A stretch of DNA of 64,000 nucleotides from Tateyamaria omphalii (GCF_019802125.1 NZ_JAHVHT010000004.1:248001-312000); one strand, 5' to 3'; positions 22,316-32,294 are shown, counted from the stretch's first letter. Made by a program: numbers and translations. Notes: generated from the letters alone by a model not told the origin.

Positions 22316-24601
22316 TCAGTCCTTGTCCATCCGTACGGTCGCTCGGATTGACCCGCGCATGTCCTCACTGAACTCAAGCGAGAACTGATCCTCGCCCGTT
22401 CCGATGCGGCCACGGCCCACTGGCGCTTCGTAACGACGCTGGTTCGAGTTGTTCCGCAAGTCACCGGTCAAGACGACCGAATCGACGAATTGGCAATAGC
22501 CTTCAAACGGCAGCTTGTTGCTGGTTCCGACAGTCCAGGTCCGGGAGTTTGTGCCTTGGGTGTGTTCCACGACCAACGGGTTTTCCGCGTGCTCCGATAC
22601 GTTGTGGTACGAATTTCCCTTGTACCACACAGACCGGTTCCGGTTGTGATCAAGATCCGCAAAGCTGGTATCCACACGCTCTGCCCGATCAATGTTGCCA
22701 TTGATGGACCGGAACCGGTTGCCGGTCACTGTCACACCGTTAAGGAAGTGACCCGCGCCATGCGGTTTCACGACCAGATAGCTGAACCACGGCGCCACAT
22801 CTCCGGACAGGAACACGTTGTCGGTCAGACTGAACGAGCTGAAGGAAAAGCCACCGGTGAAGCCGGGTGTGGGGTCCCGTTCGTTCGTCCACTCGACAAA
22901 GCAATTGTCGATGTAATTGCCGGTGACCACACTGGCCGTGTAGTTGTCCTGCAAGACGACACCCGCCGTACGGAAACCATCCGGCACACCATCGCCCTGG
23001 AAAAAGTGGTTGCCCTTGATCAGGTGGTTCTGCCCCGCCAGCAACATGAAATGGCGAAACTGGGTCGCCCTGCAGTCGCGGATCTTGGCGTCGTTCGAAT
23101 TGACGTTGAAGCCGATGGATGTGCGGTCGGCCACGTCCTCTGACTCTTCGGCAGACAGGAATTGGCACCGATCGATGAGAATGCCCTGACACCCCCCACC
23201 AATCGAGGTGATACCGCGATCCTTCGGACGGCTGACAAAGCATTCCTGCAATTCAAAGGTCGGGCCCGCAGGAGCAAGCATGATACCGGAACACTTGTTG
23301 TTACACTGGAACTCGATGTTCGACATGTTGAACTTGGACAGCTTCGAAAAGCCACTGAGATCAATCAGATAGTCAAAGCGCTGGAACGTGTAGTTCTGCG
23401 TGCCGTCTGCATCAAACGGGGGGGCGTTCAACTCGATCGTGCCTGCACCTACGTTCTTGCTGCGCACATAGATTTCGCGACCGACGCCATTGCCGGTCAC
23501 CAGCGCTCCAACCGGGACATTCGCGATATTGGCTACATTGGTGAGCGTGCGCCCGTTCGAAGAGGAATACGTCGCCTGACTTGTGACAGTCTGCGTGGTC
23601 CAGTTGTCGCCCTGCGCCTCGAACTGGCCATTCCGGATGACGCGGCGCGTGTTGTACTGGCTTCGGTTCGGCACCGCGGCTTGCATGTCAATGGGTTCGA
23701 ACACGGCGATACGGCGTCCTCCCAGGTCCAGGCTTTCGTGATCGGAACTGTTGAGCAACGCCTGAAACGCCTTCTTGAAGGCCAGAACCTCATCGCCGAA
23801 GGCCTCAACATAAGTCGGCAAGTCATAGCTCTTGCGCAACAGCAGCATCTTGTCCGCGGGCATACTCAGCGTGCCCTCGAATTTCACCAGCTCCTCAAAT
23901 GCCACGTCCTTTTCAAGCCTGAATACACCCTCAGGCACCAGGATGGTCCGCCCATTGGCAGCCGCGTTGGCGGCATCAAAGGCGTCGCTGTCATCCGTAC
24001 TGCCATCCCCGACAGCGCCGTAATCACGCACGTCAACAACGGCCACCAAATCCCGCAGGAAAACCGATGTAATGTCTTCGATGACAATGTCATCAATGCG
24101 GACAACGCCACCGTTTGGCCCGGTCAGATCAAGACCAAAGTGCCCGTAGACTGCATTTGCGCCCCACACGAGATCCACGCCGGAGCGGTTGCCTGCGCCA
24201 ATGATGGCGGACACCTCGACCACATCGCCATAAGTGGTCAGCGACACACTGTCTGCGGTCGTATCGACGCCAGAAACAGGCTGCCCGTTGCCCAGCGCTG
24301 CATAGCCCGCGATGCGCACGGAGGGGAGACTGCCGCTGATGACTTTCAATCGTGCCGTCACCCGCAGATAGCAACCCGGCAGCAGCGGTGTCTCTCCCAT
24401 ACAGCGCAGGCGTGTCGTGTTGGATGTCTTCTGCAACTCAAGGCAACCGCCAAAATCCTGGTCCGCCGGCACAAAGGCGGCGTTGGGAGCACTTTGGTAG
24501 GTGCTCGACCCCGGCGTGCCGTCGCCACTCGACCAGACATTCAAACCTTCCGCAAAGGTGGGCGGCATCAGCAGAACGCCATCAGTAATTGCCTTGTTCA
24601 T
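22316..24601 (-). CDS. Right-handed beta-helix protein with pectate-lyase-like N-terminal repeat
   Basis: 761 residues from the ATG at 24601 (AAAAGGGA upstream; a GTG at 24643 is weaker). Residues 1-180 resemble a carbohydrate-binding jelly roll. Then VDVRDYGAVGDGSTDDSDAF near residue 200 is the classic opening of the pectate-lyase/GH28-like family seen in phage tailspikes and polysaccharide lyases. Many parallel strands follow (for example GILIDRCQFL, LIKGNHFF, VVTGNYIDN, VTVTGNRFRS). It has no signal peptide. It could be a polysaccharide-degrading or cell-surface protein; no other phage structural gene is adjacent. Confidence 0.8.
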   Translation of the reverse strand: MNKAITDGVLLMPPTFAEGLNVWSSGDGTPGSSTYQSAPNAAFVPADQDFGGCLELQKTSNTTRLRCMGETPLLPGCYLRVTARLKVISGSLPSVRIAGYAALGNGQPVSGVDTTADSVSLTTYGDVVEVSAIIGAGNRSGVDLVWGANAVYGHFGLDLTGPNGGVVRIDDIVIEDITSVFLRDLVAVVDVRDYGAVGDGSTDDSDAFDAANAAANGRTILVPEGVFRLEKDVAFEELVKFEGTLSMPADKMLLLRKSYDLPTYVEAFGDEVLAFKKAFQALLNSSDHESLDLGGRRIAVFEPIDMQAAVPNRSQYNTRRVIRNGQFEAQGDNWTTQTVTSQATYSSSNGRTLTNVANIANVPVGALVTGNGVGREIYVRSKNVGAGTIELNAPPFDADGTQNYTFQRFDYLIDLSGFSKLSKFNMSNIEFQCNNKCSGIMLAPAGPTFELQECFVSRPKDRGITSIGGGCQGILIDRCQFLSAEESEDVADRTSIGFNVNSNDAKIRDCRATQFRHFMLLAGQNHLIKGNHFFQGDGVPDGFRTAGVVLQDNYTASVVTGNYIDNCFVEWTNERDPTPGFTGGFSFSSFSLTDNVFLSGDVAPWFSYLVVKPHGAGHFLNGVTVTGNRFRSINGNIDRAERVDTSFADLDHNRNRSVWYKGNSYHNVSEHAENPLVVEHTQGTNSRTWTVGTSNKLPFEGYCQFVDSVVLTGDLRNNSNQRRYEAPVGRGRIGTGEDQFSLEFSEDMRGSIRATVRMDKD

Positions 24602-24857
24602 CCATTCATCCCTTTTCGCAGGGGCCAAAGCTGGCCGTGTCACGCAGTCAAACCGATCGCGCCCAGGGGGCCGGTCGTCGCGGGCAAGGGGAGTATCAAT
24701 GAAGTGTTAACGCAGCCCGACGGAACCGTGCGGCTGGTGGGCAAGGCACGCAACACGTTGACCAAATGTTACAGTGGCTCACTTCCTGCGCACCGCATAT
24801 GGAATAGTCGCCAGCCGACACCAACTTATGCGATGTGCAAACGCAGCGAGGTCGCTC

Positions 24858-26171
24858 ATGTCAAAGGTCACGCAGTCCCGCCCCAAGGTCGTCATCATCG
24901 GCGCAGGTTTCGGTGGCCTCGCTGCCGCCCGCGCGCTGAAGAAAAGCGCCGTCGACATCCAGATCATCGACCGGCGCAACTACCACCTGTTCCAGCCCCT
25001 GCTCTATCAGGTGGCCACGGCCGACCTGTCCCCAGCCGACGTTGCGTGGCCGATCCGGGGCATCTTCTCGGGTCAGAAAAACGTCTCTGTTGCCCTGACC
25101 GAAGTGCTGGACGTGGACAAAAAGGCCCAGCAGGTCCTCACGGAAGAAGGCACCTTTCCCTACGACCACCTGATCGTCGCATCTGGTGCCCACCATTCCT
25201 ATTTCGGCCGCGACGAGTGGGAAGAGCACGCGCCCGGCCTCAAGCGCATCATCGACGCCACAGAGATCCGCAAACAGGTGCTCATTGCGTTCGAGCGGGC
25301 CGAGATTTCAAACTCCGACGCCGAACAGCACCGCCAGCTGACATTTGTTGTCGTGGGTGGCGGGCCTACGGGGGTCGAGATGGCAGGCGCCATTGCCGAA
25401 CTGGCCAACCAAGCACTTGCCGCCGACTTTCACCGCATCAATTCCCGTGATGCCCGCGTGATCCTTATCGAAGCCAGCGACCGACTGCTGCGTGCCTTTC
25501 CTGAAAACCTGTCGGCCAAGGCCCTACAATCCCTCGCAAAACTGGGGGTGGAGGTGATGCTCGACACGATGGTCGAGGACATCACTGAGCAGGGTGTTCA
25601 ACTGCCCAACCAGTTCATTCCTTCCGCCTGCAAGGTCTGGGGCGCGGGCGTCGCGGTCAAAAATGTGGGCCGCTGGCTGGATGCCACAACCGACCGCACA
25701 GGGCGCGTCCCAGTGAACCCGGACCTCAGCTTGCCAGGGACGCCCAACATCTACGTGATCGGCGACGCGGCTCAAGTATCCTGGAAAGACGGGCTTGATG
25801 TGCCCGGCATTGCACCTGCAGCCAAACAGGGTGGTAAGTATGTCGGCAAACGTATTGCCGCGCTTGTGACGGGCACGGCAGATGACGCGCCCTTCCGCTA
25901 CCGGCACGCGGGCAACCTTGCCACCATTGGACGACACGCTGCTGTCATCGACTTCGGACGCTTCCAGCTCTCGGGTTTTGTCGCGTGGTGGCTATGGGGC
26001 ATCGCGCATATCTACTTCCTGATAGGCGTGAGAAATCCCATTTTCGTGGCCATGAACTGGTTTTGGTCGTATCTGACGTTCTCCAAGGGCGCGCGGCTGA
26101 TCACGGGTTTCAGCCCAACGCACAAAGGGCGCAGCTCCCGGCCAAAACCAACCGCACAAGCGGCTGAGTAA
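24858..26171 (+). CDS. ndh: Type II NADH:quinone dehydrogenase (NAD(P)/FAD-dependent)
   Basis: 437 residues from the ATG at 24858 (GCGAGG upstream). The FAD motif VVIIGAGFGGLAAARAL lies near residue 11, the quinone/NADH region RRNYHLFQPLLYQVATADL near 43, the NADH motif FVVVGGGPTGVEMAGAI near 165, and the FAD-closing YVIGDAAQ near 305. The C-terminus (WWLWGIAHIYFLIGVRNP) is an amphipathic membrane anchor. It oxidises NADH and reduces quinone without pumping protons. Earlier in-frame starts lack a ribosome-binding site. Confidence 0.92.
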   Translation: MSKVTQSRPKVVIIGAGFGGLAAARALKKSAVDIQIIDRRNYHLFQPLLYQVATADLSPADVAWPIRGIFSGQKNVSVALTEVLDVDKKAQQVLTEEGTFPYDHLIVASGAHHSYFGRDEWEEHAPGLKRIIDATEIRKQVLIAFERAEISNSDAEQHRQLTFVVVGGGPTGVEMAGAIAELANQALAADFHRINSRDARVILIEASDRLLRAFPENLSAKALQSLAKLGVEVMLDTMVEDITEQGVQLPNQFIPSACKVWGAGVAVKNVGRWLDATTDRTGRVPVNPDLSLPGTPNIYVIGDAAQVSWKDGLDVPGIAPAAKQGGKYVGKRIAALVTGTADDAPFRYRHAGNLATIGRHAAVIDFGRFQLSGFVAWWLWGIAHIYFLIGVRNPIFVAMNWFWSYLTFSKGARLITGFSPTHKGRSSRPKPTAQAAE

Positions 26172-26182
26172 ACAACACAGGC

Positions 26183-26584
26183 CTAGGCGCTCACACCCGG
26201 CGCATCCAGCACCTGCACACCGCTGATTTTCCAGCCGTCACCGGTCTGGATCATCGAGTATCCCAGAAAGTGCACGGTGCCCTGCGCGTCCTCGATCCGG
26301 ACCACCTGCACATAGCGCCCCGCCTCCTCATGCAGATCCAGATACGTAACATCCGCCGGACGCCACACCATCGGATAGCCCTGCGTGACCATCCGGCCAA
26401 AATTCTCCGGCGTGCGGAACATCCCCTGAATGGACGGCGCGGCATAGGTGAAAGCTTCGGCAAAATCATCAACCTTGAACGCCTCGATCTGGCTCGAAAT
26501 CACGCCCTCGATCTCGGCGCCCTGTGCCAACGCACCACCTGCCAACCCAATGGCCAAAACCGCCCCAATCATCCACTTGCGCAT
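26183..26584 (-). CDS. DUF4864-type exported protein
   Basis: 133 residues from the ATG at 26584 (GGGGAG upstream). The signal peptide MRKWMIGAVLAIGLAGGALA is followed by EGVISSQIEAFKVDDFAEAF, then FRTPENFGRMVTQGYPMVW and GTVHFLGYSMIQTGDGWKIS, an NTF2-like pattern that I associate with DUF4864. It is probably periplasmic. It is convergent with ndh, 11 bases from its stop, and lies downstream of the BenE-type transporter on the same strand. Confidence 0.78.
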   Translation of the reverse strand: MRKWMIGAVLAIGLAGGALAQGAEIEGVISSQIEAFKVDDFAEAFTYAAPSIQGMFRTPENFGRMVTQGYPMVWRPADVTYLDLHEEAGRYVQVVRIEDAQGTVHFLGYSMIQTGDGWKISGVQVLDAPGVSA

Positions 26585-26655
26585 CTGTCGTCTCCCCTGA
26601 ACTGCAGGAAGACCTAGGCCAACACAGGGCACCGGCAACTTCGCCGCCCCAAGGC

Positions 26656-27825
26656 CTAGCGTGCAGCACCCTTGCAGAACCACACCACGCTGCCCACCAG
26701 AACACCCCAGAAGGCACCGCTGACGCCAAACAATTCCATTCCGCTTGCTGCGATCAGAAAGGTCAGCGCAGGTGCCTCAAGCTGTGCGGGCTCGGCAAAC
26801 GCACCGGACGTTGACGCGACAAAGGCCGGGATCAGGGCCAGACCGGCAACAGCCGTGATCAATTCGACCGGCGCAAGCCCCGCCACGGTCGCCACAACTG
26901 CTGCGGCAAAAGCCAACAGCACATAGGCCACACCAGACGTGATCGCGGCCCAATACCGATGCGCCGGGTCTCTGCCCGCGTCCTCACCTGCCATCATCGC
27001 CGCCGTGATCGCGGACATGTTCACCGGCACCGACCCAAAGGCCGAAATCACCAGGCTCACCACCCCCGTGTTTCGGATCAACGGACGCCGCTCGACGGCA
27101 TACCCGTTCAACTCCAGAACGGCGAAACCGGGAATGTTCTGCCCCGCCATCGTCACCAGATACAGCGGTAGCGCGATGGACACAAAAGACTGCAAGTTAA
27201 AGACAGGCACCACCGGCGCAAACTCGGGCAACCAAACCACATCCGATGCACTGTCTCCGCCTGACATGTCCACACCCAGAACCAGCACAAGCGCAAAGGC
27301 AAAAACCGCCAGCGGCATCGCCGCAAGCCGGTTCCAGATCAACCCGCCCAGCCATGCCGCCATGACCGGCAGCACCAGCAAGGGGATCGTACCGAGGGCA
27401 AGCGCCGGAGCCAGGCACAGCTTGAACAACACCCCCGCCAACAGCGCATTAGCAATGGGCTTCGGGATCGCGGCCACGACCCGGCCAAGTGCCGGGACAA
27501 GACCGGTCAGGATGATCAAGACGGCGCAACAGATCATCGCGCCTACGGCCTCTGCAAATCCGCCGGGCAGTACCGCCGTCGCAGCAAGGAACGCGGCACC
27601 GGGCGTCGACCAGGCGACCGCCGCCGGAATGCGCGTCACCGCAGGCAACCAGATGCTGCACACCCCCATGCCCATCGTCGCAAAAAACAACCCGGTCGCG
27701 GCCTGCGCCTCTGTCGCGCCCATGGCCGTCAACCCGGCCAGCACGATGGCGAAGGATGCGGAATAGCCCACAAAGGCCGCAAGCAGGCCCATGTATATGG
27801 CGGAGGGATGGATTTGGCGGATCAT
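26656..27825 (-). CDS. benE: BenE-family benzoate/H+ symporter
   Basis: 389 residues from the ATG at 27825 with about twelve helices. The opening IRQIHPSAIYMGLLAAFVGYSASFAIVL and the repeated segments TRIPAAVAWSTPGAAFLA near residue 70 and GSVPVNMSAITAAMMAGEDA near 275 are typical of the BenE family. It is predicted to import benzoate or another aromatic acid with protons; no benzoate-degrading genes are nearby, so the solute may differ. It lies 320 bases downstream of lysyl-tRNA synthetase, probably under its own promoter. Confidence 0.85.
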   Translation of the reverse strand: MIRQIHPSAIYMGLLAAFVGYSASFAIVLAGLTAMGATEAQAATGLFFATMGMGVCSIWLPAVTRIPAAVAWSTPGAAFLAATAVLPGGFAEAVGAMICCAVLIILTGLVPALGRVVAAIPKPIANALLAGVLFKLCLAPALALGTIPLLVLPVMAAWLGGLIWNRLAAMPLAVFAFALVLVLGVDMSGGDSASDVVWLPEFAPVVPVFNLQSFVSIALPLYLVTMAGQNIPGFAVLELNGYAVERRPLIRNTGVVSLVISAFGSVPVNMSAITAAMMAGEDAGRDPAHRYWAAITSGVAYVLLAFAAAVVATVAGLAPVELITAVAGLALIPAFVASTSGAFAEPAQLEAPALTFLIAASGMELFGVSGAFWGVLVGSVVWFCKGAAR

Positions 27826-28145
27826 GGCGGCGCGGTTCCCGATGTCAGTCCGCCCTGTTTTGCAGACCCTGACGCCAAGGACCAGCACCCGCGTATGACG
27901 CGGCATTCAGATGGCTGGCACTCACAAAAAACGCTGCCGCCCGCTCTCGGGCAGCAGCATGTGATTTTGCCGGTTAATTTTGCGCTACGGTACCGCGCGC
28001 AGGCCAAACACCTGAAATCGCGTGGCTTTCACAAAGGCCTAAAGATCCCGTAACCCGGCCGAACAAGCTGTCCCCGCGGGGACAAATCCCGTCCCCGCCA
28101 CGTCAATCACTCAATCGGACCGAGCAACACCCGTAGGGTGCGCAT
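27826..28145. other. Intergenic region with a 16-bp perfect palindrome
   Basis: 320 bases between benE and the lysyl-tRNA synthetase end. TGTCCCCGCGGGGACA (28069-28084) is a perfect palindrome followed by related GTCCCCGCC. A near-copy lies upstream of the synthetase. No gene seen. Confidence 0.5.
28069..28084. repeat. TGTCCCCGC palindrome, copy 1
   Basis: TGTCCCCGCGGGGACA is perfect over 16 bp. It matches the element at 29787-29802 in 15 of 16 positions; the two bracket the lysyl-tRNA synthetase gene. Confidence 0.6.
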
Positions 28146-29735
28146 TTACTGCGCACCTTCCGGCACCAGTTCACCCGCCAAAGCCGCCTCAATCAGCGCA
28201 ATGGTTTCAGCCACGCCATAAAGCGCAATGAACCCACCAAACCGCGGCCCTTGAGACGCCCCTAGCAGCACCTCGTACAGCGCGGTGAACCACCCCCGCA
28301 GCGGATCAAACCGCTCGCGCCCGACGGCATAGACAACCGACTGCAACGCCTCGTCCTCGATCGCCCCGTCATAGGTTTCCAGCTCTGCCTTCAGCACCTC
28401 CAGCGCCTCACGCTCTTGGTCCGTCGGCAGGCGGTAGGTCTTCGCCGGTTTCACGAAGTCATTGTAGTAGCGCACCGCATGACCCACGGCCGTGTCCATG
28501 CCCGGATGCGTCTCCGGCCCGGTCTCCGGCGCATAGCGCTGGATGAACCCCCACAGCTTGTCCTTATCCTCCGCCTGGCTGACCGAGGCGAGGTTCAGAA
28601 GCATCGCAAAAGGCACGACCATGTCGCTCTCGGGAACGTCGCCCGAATGGATATGCCAGACCGGGTTCGCCGCCTTGCCCTTGTCGTCCTGGCTCGGATA
28701 GGCCCGGAGTTGCTGGTGGTACTCGTCCACCGCCTTGGGGATAACGTCAAAGAACATGCGCTTCGCTGTCTTGGGCTTCTGGTACATGAAATACGAAAGC
28801 GACTCGGTGCTTGCATAGGTCAGCCACTCGTCGATGCTCACGCCATTGCCAGACGACTTCGAAATCTTCTGCCCCTGATCGTCCAGGAACAGCTCGTAGC
28901 TGAAGTGGTTCGGCGGCTGCGCCCCAAGCGTCCGACAGATCGCGTCATAGATCTTTTCGTTGGTGGCGTGCTCCTTACCATACATCTCGAAGTCCACGCC
29001 CAGCGCCGCCCAGCGCGCACCGAAATCCGGTTTCCACTGCAGCTTCACATTGCCGCCCGTGACAGGCAGCGTCCATTCCTTGCCCGTCTCATCGTCAAAC
29101 GTGACGGTGCCGTTCACAGCATCCACATGCTTCATCGGCACATACATCACCCGGCGGCTTTCAGGATGCAGCGGCAGGAAAATCGAGTAACTCTGTTGCC
29201 GCTCCTCGCGCAGCGACTTGAGCATGATTTTCATCAGATCATCGTACTTCTCGGCACAGCGCAGCAGAATTTCGTCAAACTGGCCAGACGCATAGAATTC
29301 ACGCGCCGAATAGAATTCGTAGTCAAAGCCAAACGTATCCAGAAACCGACGCAGCATGGCGTTGTTATGATGGCCAAAGCTCTCATGGGTGCCGAACGGA
29401 TCCGGGACGTCCGTCAGCGGACGCTGGAGGTGCTGCTCCAGCAGCTCTGGATTCGGCACGTTGCCCGGCACCTTGCGCATGCCGTCGAGGTCATCCGAAA
29501 AACAAATCAGCTTGGTCGGGATGTCCGAGATCGCCTCGAAAGCGCGGCGCACCATTGTTGTACGGGCCACCTCACCAAAGGTGCCGATATGGGGCAGACC
29601 CGAGGGACCGTAGCCCGTCTCGAACAGGACATAGCCCTTTTCCGGCGGCGCTTTTTCGTAGCGTTTGAGCAACCGGCGCGCCTCTTCGAAGGGCCAGGCC
29701 TTGCTGCTCATCGCGGCGTCACGGAAACTCGACAT
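28146..29735 (-). CDS. lysK: Class I lysyl-tRNA synthetase
   Basis: 529 residues. The class I signatures are present: the HIGH-like PSGLPHIGT near residue 44 and the KMSKS-like KISKSSGNG near 285. Class I LysRS is typical of archaea and of alphaproteobacteria, where it replaces class II. It charges tRNA-Lys. The ATG at 29735 has GGGA at nine bases and is preferred over in-frame ATGs at 29741 and 29750. The enzyme is essential, so this segment is part of the core chromosome. Palindromes of the TGTCCCCGC type lie on both sides. Confidence 0.9.
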   Translation of the reverse strand: MSSFRDAAMSSKAWPFEEARRLLKRYEKAPPEKGYVLFETGYGPSGLPHIGTFGEVARTTMVRRAFEAISDIPTKLICFSDDLDGMRKVPGNVPNPELLEQHLQRPLTDVPDPFGTHESFGHHNNAMLRRFLDTFGFDYEFYSAREFYASGQFDEILLRCAEKYDDLMKIMLKSLREERQQSYSIFLPLHPESRRVMYVPMKHVDAVNGTVTFDDETGKEWTLPVTGGNVKLQWKPDFGARWAALGVDFEMYGKEHATNEKIYDAICRTLGAQPPNHFSYELFLDDQGQKISKSSGNGVSIDEWLTYASTESLSYFMYQKPKTAKRMFFDVIPKAVDEYHQQLRAYPSQDDKGKAANPVWHIHSGDVPESDMVVPFAMLLNLASVSQAEDKDKLWGFIQRYAPETGPETHPGMDTAVGHAVRYYNDFVKPAKTYRLPTDQEREALEVLKAELETYDGAIEDEALQSVVYAVGRERFDPLRGWFTALYEVLLGASQGPRFGGFIALYGVAETIALIEAALAGELVPEGAQ

Positions 29736-29786
29736 GCTCATTGATCCCATGTGGTGGCACGCGCCCGATGCGCGGCCCTTGTGACA

Positions 29787-29802
29787 TGTCCCCGCAGGGA
29801 CA
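29787..29802. repeat. TGTCCCCGC palindrome, copy 2
   Basis: TGTCCCCGCAGGGACA, one mismatch from the perfect element at 28069-28084, upstream of the lysyl-tRNA synthetase and of the divergent terB. Confidence 0.55.
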
Positions 29803-29878
29803 ATCCCGGCGCTACCTATTGCGGGCCGCCCCAGCCGTCAATATTGAGGAATGCAGCACCGCATAAGGATACGCCACC

Positions 29879-30301
29879 ATGGCCGACACGAACCTTTCCA
29901 TGACCGCACAGGACGCGCTGGTCGCAATGATGATCGCTGTGTCCGCGTCAGACGAGGACATCCGCACCGCCGAGCTGGTCAAGATTAACTCGGCCGTGAA
30001 CAACTTGCCGGTCTTTGCGGGTTACGATCTGGACCGGTTGAACCGGATGGCGCAGATGGTCTTTGACCTTTTTGAACAGGAAGACGGGCTGGATGCCCTC
30101 TTTGGCCTCGTCCGCGAAGCCCTGCCGGAACGGCTGTTCGAAACCGCCTATGCGCTGGCCTGCGACGTGGCCGCTGCGGACGGAACTCTTGAGGAGGCGG
30201 AACTGCGGCTCCTGGAAGAAATCCGCTACGAGCTGAACATCGACCGGCTTCATGCCGCGGCCATCGAACGGGGCGCGCGGGCGCGGCATATGACGCTGTA
30301 A
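29879..30301 (+). CDS. TerB-family (tellurite resistance/COG3793-like) protein
   Basis: 140 residues, all helical. The paired acidic metal-binding segments of TerB are visible: MIAVSASDEDIRTAELVKI near residue 18 and ACDVAAADGTLEEAELRLLEEI near 93. Stand-alone TerB domains bind divalent cations and usually act in membrane-associated stress complexes, not tellurite resistance as such. The next gene, six bases downstream, is a tail-tube-like protein, so the two are probably co-transcribed. Function unproven. Confidence 0.85.
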   Translation: MADTNLSMTAQDALVAMMIAVSASDEDIRTAELVKINSAVNNLPVFAGYDLDRLNRMAQMVFDLFEQEDGLDALFGLVREALPERLFETAYALACDVAAADGTLEEAELRLLEEIRYELNIDRLHAAAIERGARARHMTL

Positions 30302-30307
30302 CAGGCG

Positions 30308-30757
30308 ATGACCAACGAGCCAAACCATACGCAAGCGTTTGTTTTTCTCATCGCTGTTGGAGATGCGACGGCGGGGTTCTTTGCGCAGGAGGTGTCGGGG
30401 CTGGGCGCCACGCTGGAAACGGAACCCGTGGTGGAAGGTGGCGAAAACCGGTTTGTCCACCAACTGCCGAAGCCTGTGAAACATGTCAATTTAACCATCA
30501 AGCGTTTTGCCCTGAAAAAGACTGACCCCGTTATTGCCTGGGTTCGTGATACGCTCGAGGGCAATTTGAGCGAACCGATCACACCCAAGAGCGTTGCCAT
30601 CGACCTGATGGATAACGTGGAAAACACCGTGGCCTCATGGAACCTGAAAGACGTCTACCCCGTTGCATGGTCAGTCGACCGCTTTGATGCGATGGAGGAT
30701 GAGATCATGGTTGAGCGGATCGAACTGGCCTATGGCGACATCGTGCGCGACCTTTAG
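30308..30757 (+). CDS. Orphan phage/contractile-injection tail-tube protein (T4 gp19-like)
   Basis: 149 residues with the gp19/tube-protein pattern: FFAQEVSGLGATLETEPVVEGG near residue 25, the strand VKHVNLTIKRFALKK near 57, and WNLKDVYPVAWSVDRFDA then MVERIELAYGD at the end. Such proteins assemble into the inner tube of phage tails and extracellular contractile injection systems. No sheath, baseplate, spike or AAA ATPase gene lies in the window. It sits between terB and a PhoD-like gene. It could be a remnant, a missing piece of an eCIS elsewhere, or a repurposed protein. Confidence 0.72.
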   Translation: MTNEPNHTQAFVFLIAVGDATAGFFAQEVSGLGATLETEPVVEGGENRFVHQLPKPVKHVNLTIKRFALKKTDPVIAWVRDTLEGNLSEPITPKSVAIDLMDNVENTVASWNLKDVYPVAWSVDRFDAMEDEIMVERIELAYGDIVRDL

Positions 30758-30830
30758 CAGGCCGCCTTGCATATCGGCCGCGGCGCAACATGTTCAATGC
30801 CTCACCGTGTAACGAAACCATTTGATCCCC

Positions 30831-32294
30831 ATGGCCACTGACCCCGACACATCCTCCACCACATCGCGCATATTGGGACCGATCCTGTTTCTCGACGACG
30901 TGCGGGACGCGGCCCTGCACCTCAGTGCGCTTGTATTCGTGACGGACACCACCAACCCCGATCCGCTGATCTGCGGTGAGGGGCGTTATCCCTTTGTCGA
31001 AATTGCCGCAGATGCAGGCTGGCGCGTGCTGCGGGCGCGGTTCGAGGCGGCGATGAGCGCGCCCGTCACCTACAGCGTATTGGGCCAAAGCCACACGATC
31101 CGCACCGGCTATGACGGTGATCTGAACATCGCCTTCGCGTCCTGCAACGGCGAGGAAAACGGCGATCTGGACCGCGACCCGGATGAGCGCAACGCCATGT
31201 GGGCACGCTTGCGGGACGATCACCGGAACAATCCGTTCCACCTGCTTTTGCATGGAGGCGACCAGATCTATGCCGATGAGGTAACGCTGGGCCATCCGCT
31301 GAGCGAGGACTGGCCCGAAAGCGTGCCCAAGGACCCCGAGCGCGCCGACCTGAGAGAGCTGCGCGCGCATCTGCGGCGCGGGTTTTTTGAACGCTACATG
31401 AAGTTCTTTGACACCTGCCCGGCCTTCATGGAACTGGCCGCAAGCGTGCCGTCACTGTGCCAATGGGACGACCATGACATCTGCGACGGGTGGGGATCAC
31501 TGCCCCGGTCACGCACCTATTCGCCTGTGGGCCAGACGCTTTATGAAGTTGCGCGCGAGGCGACGTTGATCTTTCAACATGCTTGCACCCTGGACGACAT
31601 GCCGGGGCGGTTTCATGACAAGACCGGGCTGAGCCTTGGCTGGTGGATCGACCTGCCCGACCTGCGCCTCGTTGCCCCCGATCTGCGGGGCGAGCGGACG
31701 CGGCGGCAGGTGATGGGCGATGTCGGTTGGGCGATGATGGAGGCCGTGGCCGCGTTGCCGCCCACACGTCAGATCCTGTTTATCTCGTCCGTGCCCTTGC
31801 TGGGTCCGCGCCTGTCTGTGCTGGAGGCGGCGATGGTCGTCACGCCCAAAATGCAGGAATACGAAGATGATCTGCGCGACCAGTGGCAGAGCCGCGCGCA
31901 TCGCACGGAATGGCGGCGAATGCTGCAATTGCTGACCGACATTGCCGTCGACACCGGCGCGCGCATCACCGCCGTATCGGGCGAAATTCACCTCGCGGCG
32001 CGCGCCACCATGCCCTTGGGCGGTCAGGACACCCTGCATCAATTGATTGCATCGGGCGTGGCCCACCGTCCGCCCCCTCAGGCCTGGGCCAAGGTTTTGG
32101 GCTCGCTTGCCGCCTTTGGCGAGGGCCCGCTGGACGGCGCGCCCATCACGATCGAGCGCCTGCCCGGTCAGTCGGGCCGTTATGTGGCCGAGCGGAATAC
32201 CCTTGCCATCACCCGGACGGATGATGCCTGGCACGCGGTCTGGGATCTGGAAGACAGTGGCAAGACCGAGCCACTGGCGCTGGCTGGCCAATGA
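30831..32294 (+). CDS. PhoD-like metallophosphoesterase
   Basis: 487 residues from the ATG at 30831. The C-terminal three-quarters carries the PhoD metal ligands: FASCNGEE near residue 103, LLLHGGDQIYADE near 139, WDDHDICDGWGS near 211 and AVSGEIHLAAR near 380. It has no signal peptide, unlike true PhoD, so it is probably cytoplasmic. Activity on phosphodiesters is likely; the substrate is unknown. The closing region is followed by the glycine riboswitch of the next gene. Confidence 0.82.
   Translation: MATDPDTSSTTSRILGPILFLDDVRDAALHLSALVFVTDTTNPDPLICGEGRYPFVEIAADAGWRVLRARFEAAMSAPVTYSVLGQSHTIRTGYDGDLNIAFASCNGEENGDLDRDPDERNAMWARLRDDHRNNPFHLLLHGGDQIYADEVTLGHPLSEDWPESVPKDPERADLRELRAHLRRGFFERYMKFFDTCPAFMELAASVPSLCQWDDHDICDGWGSLPRSRTYSPVGQTLYEVAREATLIFQHACTLDDMPGRFHDKTGLSLGWWIDLPDLRLVAPDLRGERTRRQVMGDVGWAMMEAVAALPPTRQILFISSVPLLGPRLSVLEAAMVVTPKMQEYEDDLRDQWQSRAHRTEWRRMLQLLTDIAVDTGARITAVSGEIHLAARATMPLGGQDTLHQLIASGVAHRPPPQAWAKVLGSLAAFGEGPLDGAPITIERLPGQSGRYVAERNTLAITRTDDAWHAVWDLEDSGKTEPLALAGQ

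Noticed and set aside
23162-25450. 762-codon plus-strand frame opposite the beta-helix gene and through ndh
   Set aside because: It crosses two real genes in another frame and has no ribosome-binding site or domain.
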